A stretch of DNA of 64,000 nucleotides. Source: an uncultured Mycoplasmataceae bacterium. Lineage in GTDB: Bacteria > Bacillota_I > Bacilli_A > Mycoplasmatales > Mycoplasmoidaceae. Position numbers and translations under genes: made by a program. Within the stretch, counting starts at the first letter, position 1, and each line of letters begins with the position of its first letter. Location: contig CANEON010000001.1 of NCBI GenBank assembly GCA_947429165.1, positions 124,001 to 188,000 on the forward strand. The letters are read 5' to 3'. The notes under the pieces were generated by a model, which saw only the letters and a program-made list of their open reading frames with translations, was not told where the DNA came from and did no database searches. Positions 1 to 11,059 of the stretch are shown one piece after another.

Positions 1-750
1 ATATTTAGTAAGTAATTCTTCTTTAGTTCCTGAATATACAATTTTTCCACCATCTAAGATAGTAGCAGAATCAAAGTATTGATTTAATTCTGCAAGAACG
101 TGACTTGAGATAAAAATTGCTTTGCCTTGTTTTTTTAAATCAATTAATGTTTCAAAGAATTCAAGTCTTGCTTTTGGATCTAGGTTAGCTACCGGTTCAT
201 CCATGATAATGATTTCTGGATCATGAATTAAAGCTTGTGCTAATAATATTTTTTTCTTTTGACCAGAAGAAAAAGTATTTGGTGAACGATTTCTTAAGTT
301 TCACATATTAAGTTCTTTTAGTTTCTTAGAAACTATTTTTTGAGCTTTCTTGTGTTCAATTCCAGAAAGCATAATCATTCATAACAAATATTCTTTTGAA
401 GACATTTGTTCTGGGAATCTAGCGTTTTCTGGAATGTATCCTATTTTAAGTTTTGCTTCTTCTTTATCATTTCTTATTCCATCAATAAGAATAGTTCCTG
501 ATCATTTAAAATAAGCACCAATTAAAGATTTAATTGTTGTAGTCTTTCCAGCACCGTTTGCACCAATGAATGCATGAAATTGTCCTGGATATACATTGAA
601 TGTTAAATTATTTATTGCTGGTACTTTTTTACCAGAATAAATCTTTGTTAGGTTTTTAACAAATAAAATTGGCTTATTTTTTAATTCGTTATAAGCGTTG
701 ATATCTTCCTTTTTAAATTTCTTTTGGATGTATTTATTTAATGCTTTCAT
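1..750 (-). CDS. ABC transporter ATP-binding protein (3' end outside window)
   Basis: Cytoplasmic ATPase of an ABC-2 type exporter. Read with UGA=Trp from the ATG at 750 (minus strand), it shows a Walker A motif GANGAGKTT near residue 65, a signature FSSGQKKK, and Walker B IIIMDEP followed by the D-loop, then SSH for the switch histidine. An N-terminal extension of about 28 residues precedes the ABC domain. The gene runs off the left edge, so its C-terminus is missing. It starts 5 bases after the end of the permease gene at 756, so the two almost certainly form one transporter. The substrate cannot be told from the sequence. Confidence 0.93.
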
Positions 751-755
751 AATTC

Positions 756-2927
756 TTATTTAAAATCTATTCTACTATAAATTACATATGCTATAGCATA
801 TGATACAATTGCAAAGAATGATCAGAATAAATATAAACCTGCGGTTGTTATCTGATCAACTGATTCAAATGTGAATCCCATAAAGTTTGCAGTTAGTAAT
901 GTATCTTGGTTTGTAGAAATATTTCCTGTGTTTCCTCCTTTTCGTAATGCAAAATCAAACGGATCTAAATACTCTTTGCCATCTACTGTATATGTTTTCT
1001 TTCCTGCAAAACCATTTTTGTCTTGTAGTAAACTGAAATTCTTAACTAATGTACTTGTTGCTATATATTCTGGATCGAAAAACATAGGGTTAGCACCAAA
1101 TGCAAGGCTGTCTCCGTTTTTTTGCATATCAAATGGAGCGACTATTGGTCCAAAATGTTTATCATTTAAAAAAGTATTAGGAGAATCTGCATATGCAGTC
1201 AATATTGGATTTAAATATTTTTCTTGTTGTTGAAAATATTTATTTGCCAATATAAAATACTTAAATTTTAGAGTTTCCTTCATTAATTGTTCATTCGAAG
1301 TGATATCCAGTTTTATTCAAGATGAATTATCAGTAGAAATTTGATTTAATAAGCAGAAGTGAACATATTCGTTAATACTTGTAAATGCTGGTGCATCTTG
1401 AACACTAGCGTTTGCTTTTACTAAAGTAAAAGCTGGATCAGAATAAATAATAGAGTTGCTAGAATTTATAAATGTTTTATTGTCTGAAGAAATATTTATA
1501 AAAGGTTTTGTGTTGCTAGATATTTCAGAGGCAATAAGTCCTTTTGGTAATGAATATTCATAACTGCTTGAACCATATTTTTTGAAATAAATTTTTGAAT
1601 CAGAATCCAATAAAACATTAAAAAAATCTTCTTCTTGTTTAGAGATTTTAAAATCTTTTGGATTTGCACCTACTTTTCCTCTTGAGTCAGGATATGTAAT
1701 AACAAACGAATAGTTATCATTACCTTCCATAAAAATTGACATTCCTGAAAAAGCGGAAGTTTGAGCCGTACTATTTCCGATAGTAATAACACCTTCACCA
1801 AAAATAGAAGCTATATTTTTTTGGTCCATAAAATATGCCATAATTTTTGCTTGTTGTGAGGCATCAGTTTCAGACATGAAAGGAACTTTATTGTAATCAA
1901 TAAACATTAAAGGAAATGTTTGAACATTTGAATTAAATTTATCAACTAAAAAACTGCCTGTAATATTGTAATCAACATCTCTGTTTCAACCAAATCCTTT
2001 GTTCGAAACATCATATACATTTTGTCTTAAACCAAATGCATTTCCCATTTGATTCATTTGGCTTGTAACGTTAAAGTAATTAGCAATTACATAATTTGAG
2101 TTTGCTACTCTATTGTCATAATCTTGTTTGCAATCAAGATAAGGCTGTAATGGCGAAATAGATGGATTAAGAACTGATTGTGAAATGACTGCTGCTGCAT
2201 CTGCAGCACTTTTTTCACTAACGATGTTTGCATATTGACTATATGAAGACCCGTCTGAATTTAAATAATTCATCGTTACAATTTGTGTATCTCCGTTTTC
2301 CAAATATCCATCTGTTGGAGTTTTAACTACATTAGCATATTTAATAATTACATAATAAATATTTGAAAATGCACATAGCAAAATAGAAAACAAAATTATT
2401 CAAATTTTATTTAAATAAATTGAAACAATTAATGAAATAGCACCAAATATTACCAAGAATATAAGTGTGGTAAAAAACATACTACCAACTAATCCGGATT
2501 GTTGGCTACCAGGAACATCAAAACAATATATAAATAATCCCAATAGCATTGCTACAAAAGATAGCAATATACAGAAAGTTAAATAAACTCCCGCTTTTAC
2601 TAATAACATTTTTTCTCTTGAGATTGGTTTTGATACTATTAATAATTCGGTTCCATCATCTCTGAAGTTCTTATAAATTGCAAGAATCAATAATGAAGAA
2701 AATATTGCAGATATATATGAAAGAACAGACTGAATACTCATTACAGTTTGAGATCATATTAAAAATGGTGATTGGTGCATTATTGATGGAACAATATATA
2801 AATACAAAGCTAAGGCCAAAAGATATAGAATAAAAATTGCTCAAACAGATTTTTTCTTACAAACATTGAGCATTAAAAATGGATAGTACTTTCTAGCAAT
2901 CCTTGCTTTATTAATATTAGTTTTCAT
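756..2927 (-). CDS. ABC-2 type transporter permease
   Basis: Membrane partner of the preceding ATPase, about 723 residues. The N-terminal third has several hydrophobic segments: one near residue 30, and a group in residues 60-215 including SLLILAIY and the LLSFVAMLLGLF stretch. A long extracytoplasmic Ser/Asn/Thr-rich region follows, and a final membrane helix lies close to the C-terminus. This layout of clustered helices with a large outer loop is usual for Mollicute ABC-2 exporters. The start overlaps the end of ileS by 11 bases. Several UGA codons lie inside the frame. The substrate is unknown. Confidence 0.85.
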
Positions 2928-5607
2928 TTATTACACTAGCACAACGTTTACATATGTTGTCGTCATGCATTTCCTCTTTTGAAAAATAATTTCAACAACG
3001 TTGACATTTAATTAATCCTGAATTTTCTACTTTTACTGATAAATTGTTTGAGTTACTAAATTCAACAACCGCAACATTTAAATATTTTTTCATTGTTACA
3101 ATATCAAATGGTAAACTTTCACATGAAATTATTAATTTAGCTTCATTATTTTTGTTAATTGTTTTTTGAGCACGAGCATTTTCTAGTGCTGAGTATATTT
3201 CTTTCTTAATGTTTAAGAATTGTTCTCATTTCTTTATATCTACATTTACTTCGAAAGGAATTTCATCAACTCACTTTTCCAACATCACTGATTCTTTTTT
3301 ATTTTCAACATTGAAGAACGAATAAACTTCTTCACATGTGTGAGGAATAATTGGAGTCAAACACATTAAATAAGTTTTTAATAGTGTATATAAAACAGTT
3401 TGAATTGCTCTTCTTCTTGTGTCATTAACTTTTTCGCAATATAAAGTATCTTTGATTACATCAAAGTATGAAGAGGACAAATCGATTACATGTAAATTAA
3501 TTGTTTTAACAACAATTGAGAAATCAAATTCATCGTATGCTTTATTAATTTTTTCTAAATTTTGTTTTAAGCAATGTAAAACATACTTATCATATTCATC
3601 AAAGTTAGTCGATTTATTTGTAGAATATTGGAAATCAGAAATATTTGAAAGAACAAATTTAAACAAACTATTTCTAATTCTTCTGTATATTTCAGCAGTT
3701 TGAACAAGAATATTTTTAGAAATCCTTACGTCTTCAGAATAATTAGACATACCAGCTCACAATCTTAAGATGTCTGCACCAAATTCGTTGCAAACAGCTA
3801 AAGGATCAATTGTGTTGCCTAAAGATTTAGACATCTTTCTTCCTTGATCATCTAGCGTGAAACCATGACTAATTAATTGTTTGTATGGAGCTTTATTATC
3901 AAGAATTGTTGAGTTAATAATCGAAGAGTTAAATCAACCACGGTATTGATCGTTTCCTTCGAAATATAAATCTGCTGGATAGTTTAATCCTTTTGATTTT
4001 AATAAAGTAAATGAACTTCCTGAATCAAATCAAACATCCATGATGTCTTTTTCTTTTGTATATTTTTGTTTGTTTTCAAGATATTTTTTAGTTAAGAAAT
4101 ATTCAGCGGGTTTTTCAAATCAAACATCACTACCTTCTTTGTTAATAATGTTAATAATATTTTGAATTAATTCAAAATCATAGATAGGCTTTTTTTGTTC
4201 ATCAAAAATAATCGGAATTGGAACACCCCAAACTCTTTGACGACTAATACATCATTCCTTACGGTTTTTAATCATGCTAGTAAGTTGATTTTTATTTAGT
4301 TCGTTATTGAATTTTATTGATTCGATTTCTTTAAGAATTTGTTCTTTAACTGGATGAATGTTAACGAACCATTGTTTAGTAGCACGATAAATTACTGGTT
4401 TCTTTGTTCTTCAGTCAATTGCTGCAGAGTGAATAATGTTAGAGAATTTTAAAACTGAATTAGAAGCATATAAACGTTCAACGATTAAATCGTTTGCTTT
4501 TTCATAAAAAACACCAACTAATTGTTCATCATTTACTTCTTTTGTAAATTTACCAAATTCATCAATTGGACAAAAAACAGGAATTCCGTAAGCTTTGCAT
4601 GCAATATAGTCTTCTGATCCAAAACCAGGAGCATTATGTACCAAACCTGTACCATTATCGTTTGTTACATAATTTGCAAGAATTACAGGATTGTTTTTTT
4701 CATATAAACAATGTTTGTATTTAATGTTTTCTAAATCTTTTCCATTAAATTCAGAAACAATTTTGAAATCTTTTCAATTAAACTCGTTTGCTAAAAATTC
4801 TAATCTAGATTTTGAAACAACATAATTTGCATTATTAACATTAACTTTTACATATTCAAAATCAGGATGAACAGCAATAGCCAAGTTAGATGGAATTGTT
4901 CAAGGGGTTGTTGTTCAAATTACTAACTTATCTCCTTTTCCAATCTTTGAATTTCCTTCAACAACTTCAAATGAAATATAAATACTTGGAGCTTTTATAT
5001 CTGCATATTCAATTTCAGCTTCTGCTAATGCAGTATGAGAAGATCACGATCAGTAAATTGGTTTTAAGTCTTGATAAATCAATCCTTTGTTAACAATTGC
5101 TAAAAACAATTCTAGCTGTCTAACTTCAAAATCTGTAGTTAGAGTAAGATATTTGTCTTTTCAATCTGTTAATAAACCTAAACGTTTAAATTGTTCAAGT
5201 TGTCTATTTACGTTATTAATAGCAAATTCACGACAATTTTTTCTTTTGTCTGCAACAGATAAACTTGGATCTTTGTTAATTCCTTTTTTTAAAAGTGCAT
5301 GCTCGATAGGAAGACCGTGAGTGTCTCATCCAGGAATATAAGGTGAGTAAAAACCTTTAAGAGATTTTTGTCTAACAATGATGTCTTTTATAGTTTTATT
5401 TAAAGAATGTCCAACATGAATATCACCATTTGCATATGGAGGACCATCATGTAAAATTCATTGTTTGTTGTCTTTGTTTTGACTTAAAACTTTTTGATAT
5501 ATACTGTTTTCATCTCAAAACTTTTGAATAGAAGGTTCTTTTTTATTTAAGTTTGCCTTCATTTCAAAATTCGTTTTTAGAATGTTAAGACTTTCTTTAT
5601 AATTCAT
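2917..5607 (-). CDS. ileS: Isoleucyl-tRNA synthetase
   Basis: Class I aminoacyl-tRNA synthetase, about 896 residues, charging tRNA-Ile. Visible landmarks are the HVGH form of the HIGH motif near residue 65, the GWDTHGLP motif, a [10 protein letters not shown] motif near residue 590, and a C-terminal zinc ribbon with two CxxC pairs (CQRC and CKRC) just before the stop. This C-terminal ribbon is normal for bacterial IleRS. The ATG at 5607 gives [14 protein letters not shown], a typical N-terminus. Only 57 bases separate it from the divergent gene at 5665, so there is no room for a T-box leader. Confidence 0.97.
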
Positions 5608-5664
5608 AAATTGTATTTAAAATTATAATCTTAATATAAAATATTAATCATTAAATATAAGAAT

Positions 5665-6180
5665 ATGATAACACTCCAAGAAAGAGACAATGTTAAATTA
5701 GCGAAATTTAAATATTATTCGTCTTTTTTACTTATCTATCCTTTGTTTGTTAAATCAAAAAAAGAAAAGTTTTTATTTGAAAAACTACAAATCTTAGCAA
5801 CTTACAAAAAAAGACTAATTGAATTAGTATCTGAAAAGCAAAAAATTTTAGTTAAACTTTATTCAGCTAATAAATCTTTAGAAAATGAAAAAATTAATAG
5901 CTTATTTGTTTCTTGTGCGTATACAAAAATTACAGAAAAAAATTTTTGCAAAACAAATGCTCAAATGGATCAAATTGGAAATCTTATAGTTTTTAAAAAA
6001 TCATTTGCAAAAATTAAAAACGAATATGCTCAAATGATTTGACCTTATAGTGATGAAATTAAATTAGTTTCCCAATACTACTATTCAATTCTTGGTATGG
6101 TTAAATATAAATACAAATCTTTCCCATGAAACTCTCTATTAGAAATGAATAATTTTTCTAATTTTCAAATAACTATTTAG
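5665..6180 (+). CDS. Hypothetical protein
   Basis: A 171-residue lysine- and tyrosine-rich soluble protein that I do not recognise. It has no clear signal peptide; the only hydrophobic run is a short YYSSFLLIYPLF near residue 20. One UGA falls inside the frame, in the segment MIWPYSDE. It is the first gene of a plus-strand set with the membrane protein at 6182 (1 base away) and ispH, and is divergent from ileS. Tight packing suggests co-transcription with ispH, but that says nothing firm about function. Confidence 0.7.
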
Positions 6181-6181
6181 T

Positions 6182-6823
6182 ATGACTTTTAACAAAGAAG
6201 CAAGCATTGGATTAATAAACCGAACTCTTTATTCTAAAGAGTTCTATAGAAAAATACAGAAAACTCGTATGATTACTTCTTCAGTAATGATTGCTTGTAT
6301 TTTTTTGGCAATCGGCTTGTTGATTTCTTGCTTTTTAATTACTCACGATATTGTTTGAGTTGTATTGATGTCTATTGCATGTGGACTAATTGCTTTTCAA
6401 GTATTATTTTCACTTTTTATGGCCATTATTAATAGCATTAGAATTAAAAAGTTTGTTTTTGATAGATACCACAAATGAATTATGAAATACTATGTAATTT
6501 GTTCTGAAAATTTTTCTAACTTTTCAATGGGAGAAACAGAAAAACCTAACGAGTTCCTTTGCAGTTTTGGTACAAATAAATTCGCATTAAGAATCGAACC
6601 TGATTGCATAAAGATAGCAAAAGAAAATGGACCAGCACCATTAAAAATAGACAATACTCAACTTCGTTTATTTAATCATGATATTTCCCTTTCTGAAACT
6701 AAATTACTTTATGTTAGAAGAGATTTATATTTCGAATGTAACAGAATAGTTTCTAAGTCTGTTGCGACTTTTATTGAAAAAGATATTGAGTATATTTTAG
6801 AAAAAGCTTATGGAAATTGTTAA
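6182..6823 (+). CDS. Two-helix membrane protein of unknown function
   Basis: A 213-residue protein with two adjacent transmembrane segments at about residues 30-52 and 60-85 (containing IACIFLAIGLLISCF and IACGLIAFQVLFSLFM), followed by a soluble C-terminal domain of about 120 residues. It begins 1 base after the preceding gene and its end overlaps the ispH start by 14 bases, so it is probably translated from the same mRNA. I know no family for it. The two-helix plus cytoplasmic-domain plan is common in Mollicute hypotheticals. Confidence 0.72.
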
Positions 6824-7655
6824 TATTCCAATAATCGGTTGATGCAATGGGGTTAATTGCATCTTTAACAATGTTAAAAAAATCGTTAAAGATAATCCTA
6901 ATACCAAATTTTATTGTTTTAAAGAATTAGTTCATAACAAAGCTTCAAATCAAATATTAAAGCAATACAAAATCAAAATAATTACTAGTTTGTCTGCAAT
7001 TAAAGATAAGAAAAATTCTATTGTTTTATTGCAAGCTCATGGAACCACTCAAGAATTAATAAACAAACTTAAAAAAAATAGAATTAATTATGTTGATCTA
7101 ACTTGTAAGTTTATTAAGTTTAATGAATCAAAATTACTAAAAAAGCAACAAGAAGGCTACAAAACTTACTTCATTGGTAATCCTAATCATCAAGAAACAA
7201 TTGCAACCGCTTCAAAGTTTAAAAGTACAGAAATTATTGATATTTTTTCATGAAAAAAAACAAAATTTCTAAAAAATAAAAAGTCATTTATTACTAATCA
7301 AACAACACTAAATTCAGACAAAATTTTTGAAATTAAAAACTCACTAAAATCATCAAACATTCTTTTTGATAACGGATGCTGTCCAGAAATTTTGTTAAGA
7401 CAAAAAAATCTTAAAAAAGTTGTAAAAGATATCGATTTATTGATTGTTATTGGGGATAACAATTCTAACAACGCAATTGAATTAACTAATATTGCAAAAG
7501 CAAACAATACAAAATTCTATTTGATAAATACACCAACTAAAATTACAAAAAAATTATTAAAAGGTTATACAAAAATTGGTGTTTGTACAAGTGCTTCTGC
7601 ACCAAAGAGTTTATATGAAAAAATATATAAAAAATTAGTTAGCATAGCTAACTAA
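6810..7655 (+). CDS. ispH: 4-hydroxy-3-methylbut-2-enyl diphosphate reductase (IspH/LytB)
   Basis: Last enzyme of the MEP isoprenoid pathway: a [4Fe-4S] protein that makes IPP and DMAPP. At 281 residues it is slightly shorter than the E. coli enzyme. The cluster cysteines are present at C12 (GWCNGV), C99 (DLTC) and C190/191 (NGCCPE). The substrate-binding features are there too: AHG (H77), PNHQET (H127, E129), NQTTL, GDNNSNN and CTSASAP. The start overlaps the preceding gene by 14 bases. The last 21 bases are shared with the convergent manA gene and form a palindrome. ispG lies elsewhere in the window at 53322, so at least the two Fe-S steps of the pathway are encoded. Confidence 0.93.
7635..7655. 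terminator. Palindromic bidirectional terminator inside the ispH/manA overlap
   Basis: A perfect inverted repeat with 9-base arms (TTAGTTAGC / GCTAACTAA) around ATA. It contains the stop codons of both convergent genes, so ispH ends LVSIAN and manA ends LVSYAN. T-rich sequence follows on each strand, which fits intrinsic termination in both directions. The symmetry makes two coding ends and a terminator share 21 bases. Confidence 0.6.
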
Positions 7656-8552
7656 AATTTTAATTTTTCCTTTTACTGCTAGTTCCATTTTTTGTTTACC
7701 AACAACTAAGAAAGAATCTCCTTTTTTAAGTTTTTGGTCGAAGTTAACTAACTCACCAAATCCATCAATAACGGTACATTGCAATCATTTTGCATTTTTA
7801 TATTCATATGTTTTTTTAGTAGTGTTATTAATCTTTTTAAGAGTAAAACTTTTTGTCTTGATGATTGTGTCTTTGTTGTTAAAGAATTTTGGTGTTTTAA
7901 ACGGAGCTGAAATATTGTCTAATGATTCTTGAATGTGGAGTTTTCTTGAAGGGTCAATTTTTTGGCGATCATAATCATACAATCTGAATGTAACATCTGA
8001 AGATTGTTGAAGTTCATATATAAGCAATCCTGATTTAAGAGCATGAATAGTACCAGTTGGAACGTAGACAAAATCTCCTTCTTTAACTTTTTTATCTTTT
8101 AATAGTTTCTTTCATTCACCGTTCTTAACTTGTGAAACAAGTTCTTTTTTTGTTTTAGCGTTATGGCCATAGATGATTGAACTATTTTTCTTTGCACCCA
8201 AAACATATCAACATTCATTTTTACCAAATTCATTAAAATGTTCATTAGCATATTTATCTTTTGGGTGCACTTGAACACTTAAATCATCATTACAATCTAA
8301 TAACTTAACTAATAACGGATATTCTTTTGTTTTTGGATTGTTAAATAATTTCTTATTCTTTCTATATAGGTCATATAAAGATGTTCCCTTGTATTCGCCA
8401 TTAGTAATAACGGATGATTTTCCTTTATACCCACTAACTACTCATGCTTCACCTGTGTGTTTAGATGGTAATTTATATCCAAATTTTTTTAAGTTGTCAG
8501 ACCCTCATATTTTTTCACTAAAATATGGTGCTAAAAATAGTAATTTATTCAT
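7635..8552 (-). CDS. manA: Mannose-6-phosphate isomerase, class I
   Basis: Interconverts mannose-6-phosphate and fructose-6-phosphate in the cytoplasm. The 305-residue protein matches the short Firmicutes form. It begins MNKLLFLAPYFSEKIWGSDNL, contains the QVHPKD zinc-binding motif near residue 98, NECWYVL, and the GTIHAL motif in the cupin core. It is divergent from the fructose/mannose-type PTS gene at 8634 with 81 bases between them, which suits a shared role in hexose use. Its 3' end overlaps ispH by 21 bases. Confidence 0.92.
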
Positions 8553-8633
8553 ATATATTGATTTTAATATTTAATGTTTTATTATTAATAATTTTATTTA
8601 TACTAATAACTATATATATTGATAGGAGAAAAA

Positions 8634-10772
8634 ATGGGAATATTTAGTATTAACCACTTAATCCTTAATTCTGATTGCAAAACACAAAAGCAAGCTTTTG
8701 AGTTAATTGCAAAACAAGCTAAGAAATTAGGTGTAATTAATAATGAATCTAACCTTGTTAACGGATTAATTAGACGTGAAAAAGTTTCTACTACTGGAAT
8801 GAAGCAATCTTTTGCTATTCCTCACGCTATGAACTCTGATATTAACAAACCAGCAATCATTGCTGTTAGATTCAAAAACGGAATAGACTGAAAGTCATTC
8901 GATAAGAAACCAGTAAAATTTGCTATTGCTCTATTGATTCCAAAGCAAAATCTATCTGATTTGCATATGGAATATTTAGCAAGAATTTCAACTGCATTAA
9001 TGGATGAATCAGTTTGCGAAAAATTATTAAAAGCTAAAGACAAGAAAGTTGTTTACAACTTAATTGCTAAAGCTATTAATGAAAAAGACAAATCTTTAGC
9101 TATTACTAAATCTACTAAAAAAGAATCTAAACCTAAGAAACTAGATTCATCTAAACCATTAATTATTGGTGTGTCTGCTTGTGCTACAGGTATTGCACAT
9201 ACATTTATGGCTAGAGAAGCACTTGAAAAAGGTGCAAAAACATTAGGTTACAACATTCATATTGAAACCGAAGGACAAAATGGTCGTGAACACGCTGTTA
9301 CTCCGGAATTAATTGAAAAAGCTGATTATGTTGTAATCGCTGCCGATATTTCTGTTGATACAGAAAGATTTGCAGGAAAGAAAATTTACTTCTGTGATAC
9401 AAATGCAGCTATTAACAACCCTGAACAAACTTTAAAAAACGTTGTTGCTAAAGCTGCTATTGGTGGACAAGAAACTTCTAAGAAAGGTGCTCAAGCATCT
9501 ACTAAAGGAGAATCTACTGGTCTTGAATTTAAAGCTAGTGGTAAGAAAATGGATAAATTCATGAAACCTTTCTTATCTGGTGTTTCACACATGATCCCTG
9601 TAATTGTATTTAGTGGTATTGTTTATGCTTTACTAAATGCAATTAACATGGCCCTTAAAAATACTGGTGCTAGTGGTGATATTGAAGGCACTGCAATGTG
9701 ATATGCAATGCAAGCTGCAAATATCGGTTTCTCACTATTTACAGGCATTATGGGTGCATATATTGCTGAAGCAATAGGTGGTAGAGCAGCTTTTGCTCCC
9801 GGATTAATTGCTACAACCGCAGCATCAACTCCTTCTCTTTATTGGTTCTGACCTGGATTACCAAAAGAAATTACTTATCAAACTCATGGTCAAGACGTAA
9901 CAATTTCTGGTATTAGTTTAGCAATATTTGCTGCTATTACTATGGGATTTGCTGCTGGATATTTAGTTAAATGAATTAACTCTTGAAAAATTAAACCAAT
10001 TTTCAGAAGTTTAATGTCTATTATTTTCATTCCAGTTGTTGCTACATCTGTTCTTGTGTTCCCATTTGTATTCTTATTATCTGGTGTTTTAGGTTGCTTC
10101 ATGAACTACTTTGCATACGGATTAGCAATCGCTGGATCAATACCAGGAGTTAACTTCCTTATTGGATTCTTATTAGGTGCCATGGTTGGTGTTGATATGG
10201 GTGGACCAATCAACAAGATTGCTGTTGCTACAGGTTCATGTTTAATTTTAGTTGACCCAAGACTAATGGGTGCATGTGCTGCTGCTATTCCTGTTGCCCC
10301 ATTAGGATGCGGTTTAGCTACAGTTCTATTTAGAAAAGTATTTAATGAAGAAGAAAGAAAAGTTGGTGTTTCTGCTATGGCATTAGGATGCATGGGTATA
10401 TCTGAAGGTGCTATTCCTATGTTCTCTAAGAACCCTAAGCAAACATTAATTGCTAACATTGTTGGTTCAGCAATTGCTGGTGGACTTGCATTCTGTTTCT
10501 TCTGTGGTGGTCATGTTTCAATGTGAGGTGGACCATTAATTGCGTTGTTCTTAGGTGTATATGCTGACCCAGGACAAATTCATGAATTCATTCCTTCATT
10601 ATTCGGTGGTAGTGAAGACACTCCATTAAAATACATTTCAATTCTTTGATATTTCTTAGCAATTGGTGTTGGTATGATTGTTCAAATGTTTATTTATGGT
10701 GCTTTAGTTGGAAGAACTCGTAACTTAAGTATCTTTGGACGTCAATTGAAAGTTAAAAGGGCAAGTAAGTAA
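8634..10772 (+). CDS. fruA: PTS fructose-family transporter, fused IIABC
   Basis: Membrane sugar permease and phosphotransferase of 712 residues. IIA is N-terminal with the phospho-histidine in AIPHAM (H64). IIB starts near residue 172 and has its active cysteine in SACATGIAHTF (C183). IIC occupies residues 275-700 with about ten membrane helices and a GVDMGGPINK motif. This A-B-C order is typical of FruA-type permeases of Mollicutes and Firmicutes. A GATAGGAG ribosome site precedes the ATG. The next gene starts 2 bases after the stop. Adjacent manA makes mannose an alternative substrate; fructose is the default guess. Confidence 0.93.
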
Positions 10773-10774
10773 TT

Positions 10775-11029
10775 ATGGCCGATAGACAAGTAAGTACATA
10801 TGTAAGAAAAGAAGGTGCTTCTAGCTACAACTGAATAGTAACTTTATTACTATGTTTAATAGTTGGTGGTTTAGGAATTCACAGATTCTACGTTGGTAAA
10901 ATTGGTACAGGATTACTTTACTTATTCACTTTTGGATTATTCGGTATTGGTGTTCTAATTGATTTAATATTAATCGTTTGTGGAGCATTCAGAGATAAAG
11001 CGGGATTCAAAATTAAAGCTGTTGTTTAA
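10775..11029 (+). CDS. TM2-domain membrane protein
   Basis: An 84-residue protein with two transmembrane helices joined by the TM2-domain signature GIHRFYVGKIGTG. The second helix continues as LLYLFTFGLFGIG. It is translationally coupled to the PTS gene (2-base gap) and followed by a strong terminator. The protein at 61167 has a nearly identical core, so the two are paralogs. TM2 proteins are widespread but their role in bacteria is unclear. Confidence 0.88.
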
Positions 11030-11032
11030 AAT

Positions 11033-11059
11033 AAAAAGCAAGCACTCGCTTGCTTTTTT
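11033..11059. terminator. Intrinsic terminator after the PTS operon
   Basis: Inverted repeat AAAAAGCAAGC / GCTTGCTTTTT around ACTC, followed by a T run on the plus strand. Its A-rich side serves as a T run on the minus strand, so it probably also ends the convergent dnaG transcript, whose stop codon lies at 11058. Confidence 0.85.

Noticed and set aside
5608-5664. T-box leader before ileS
   Set aside because: Only 57 bases are available and no T-box sequence or terminator is seen.
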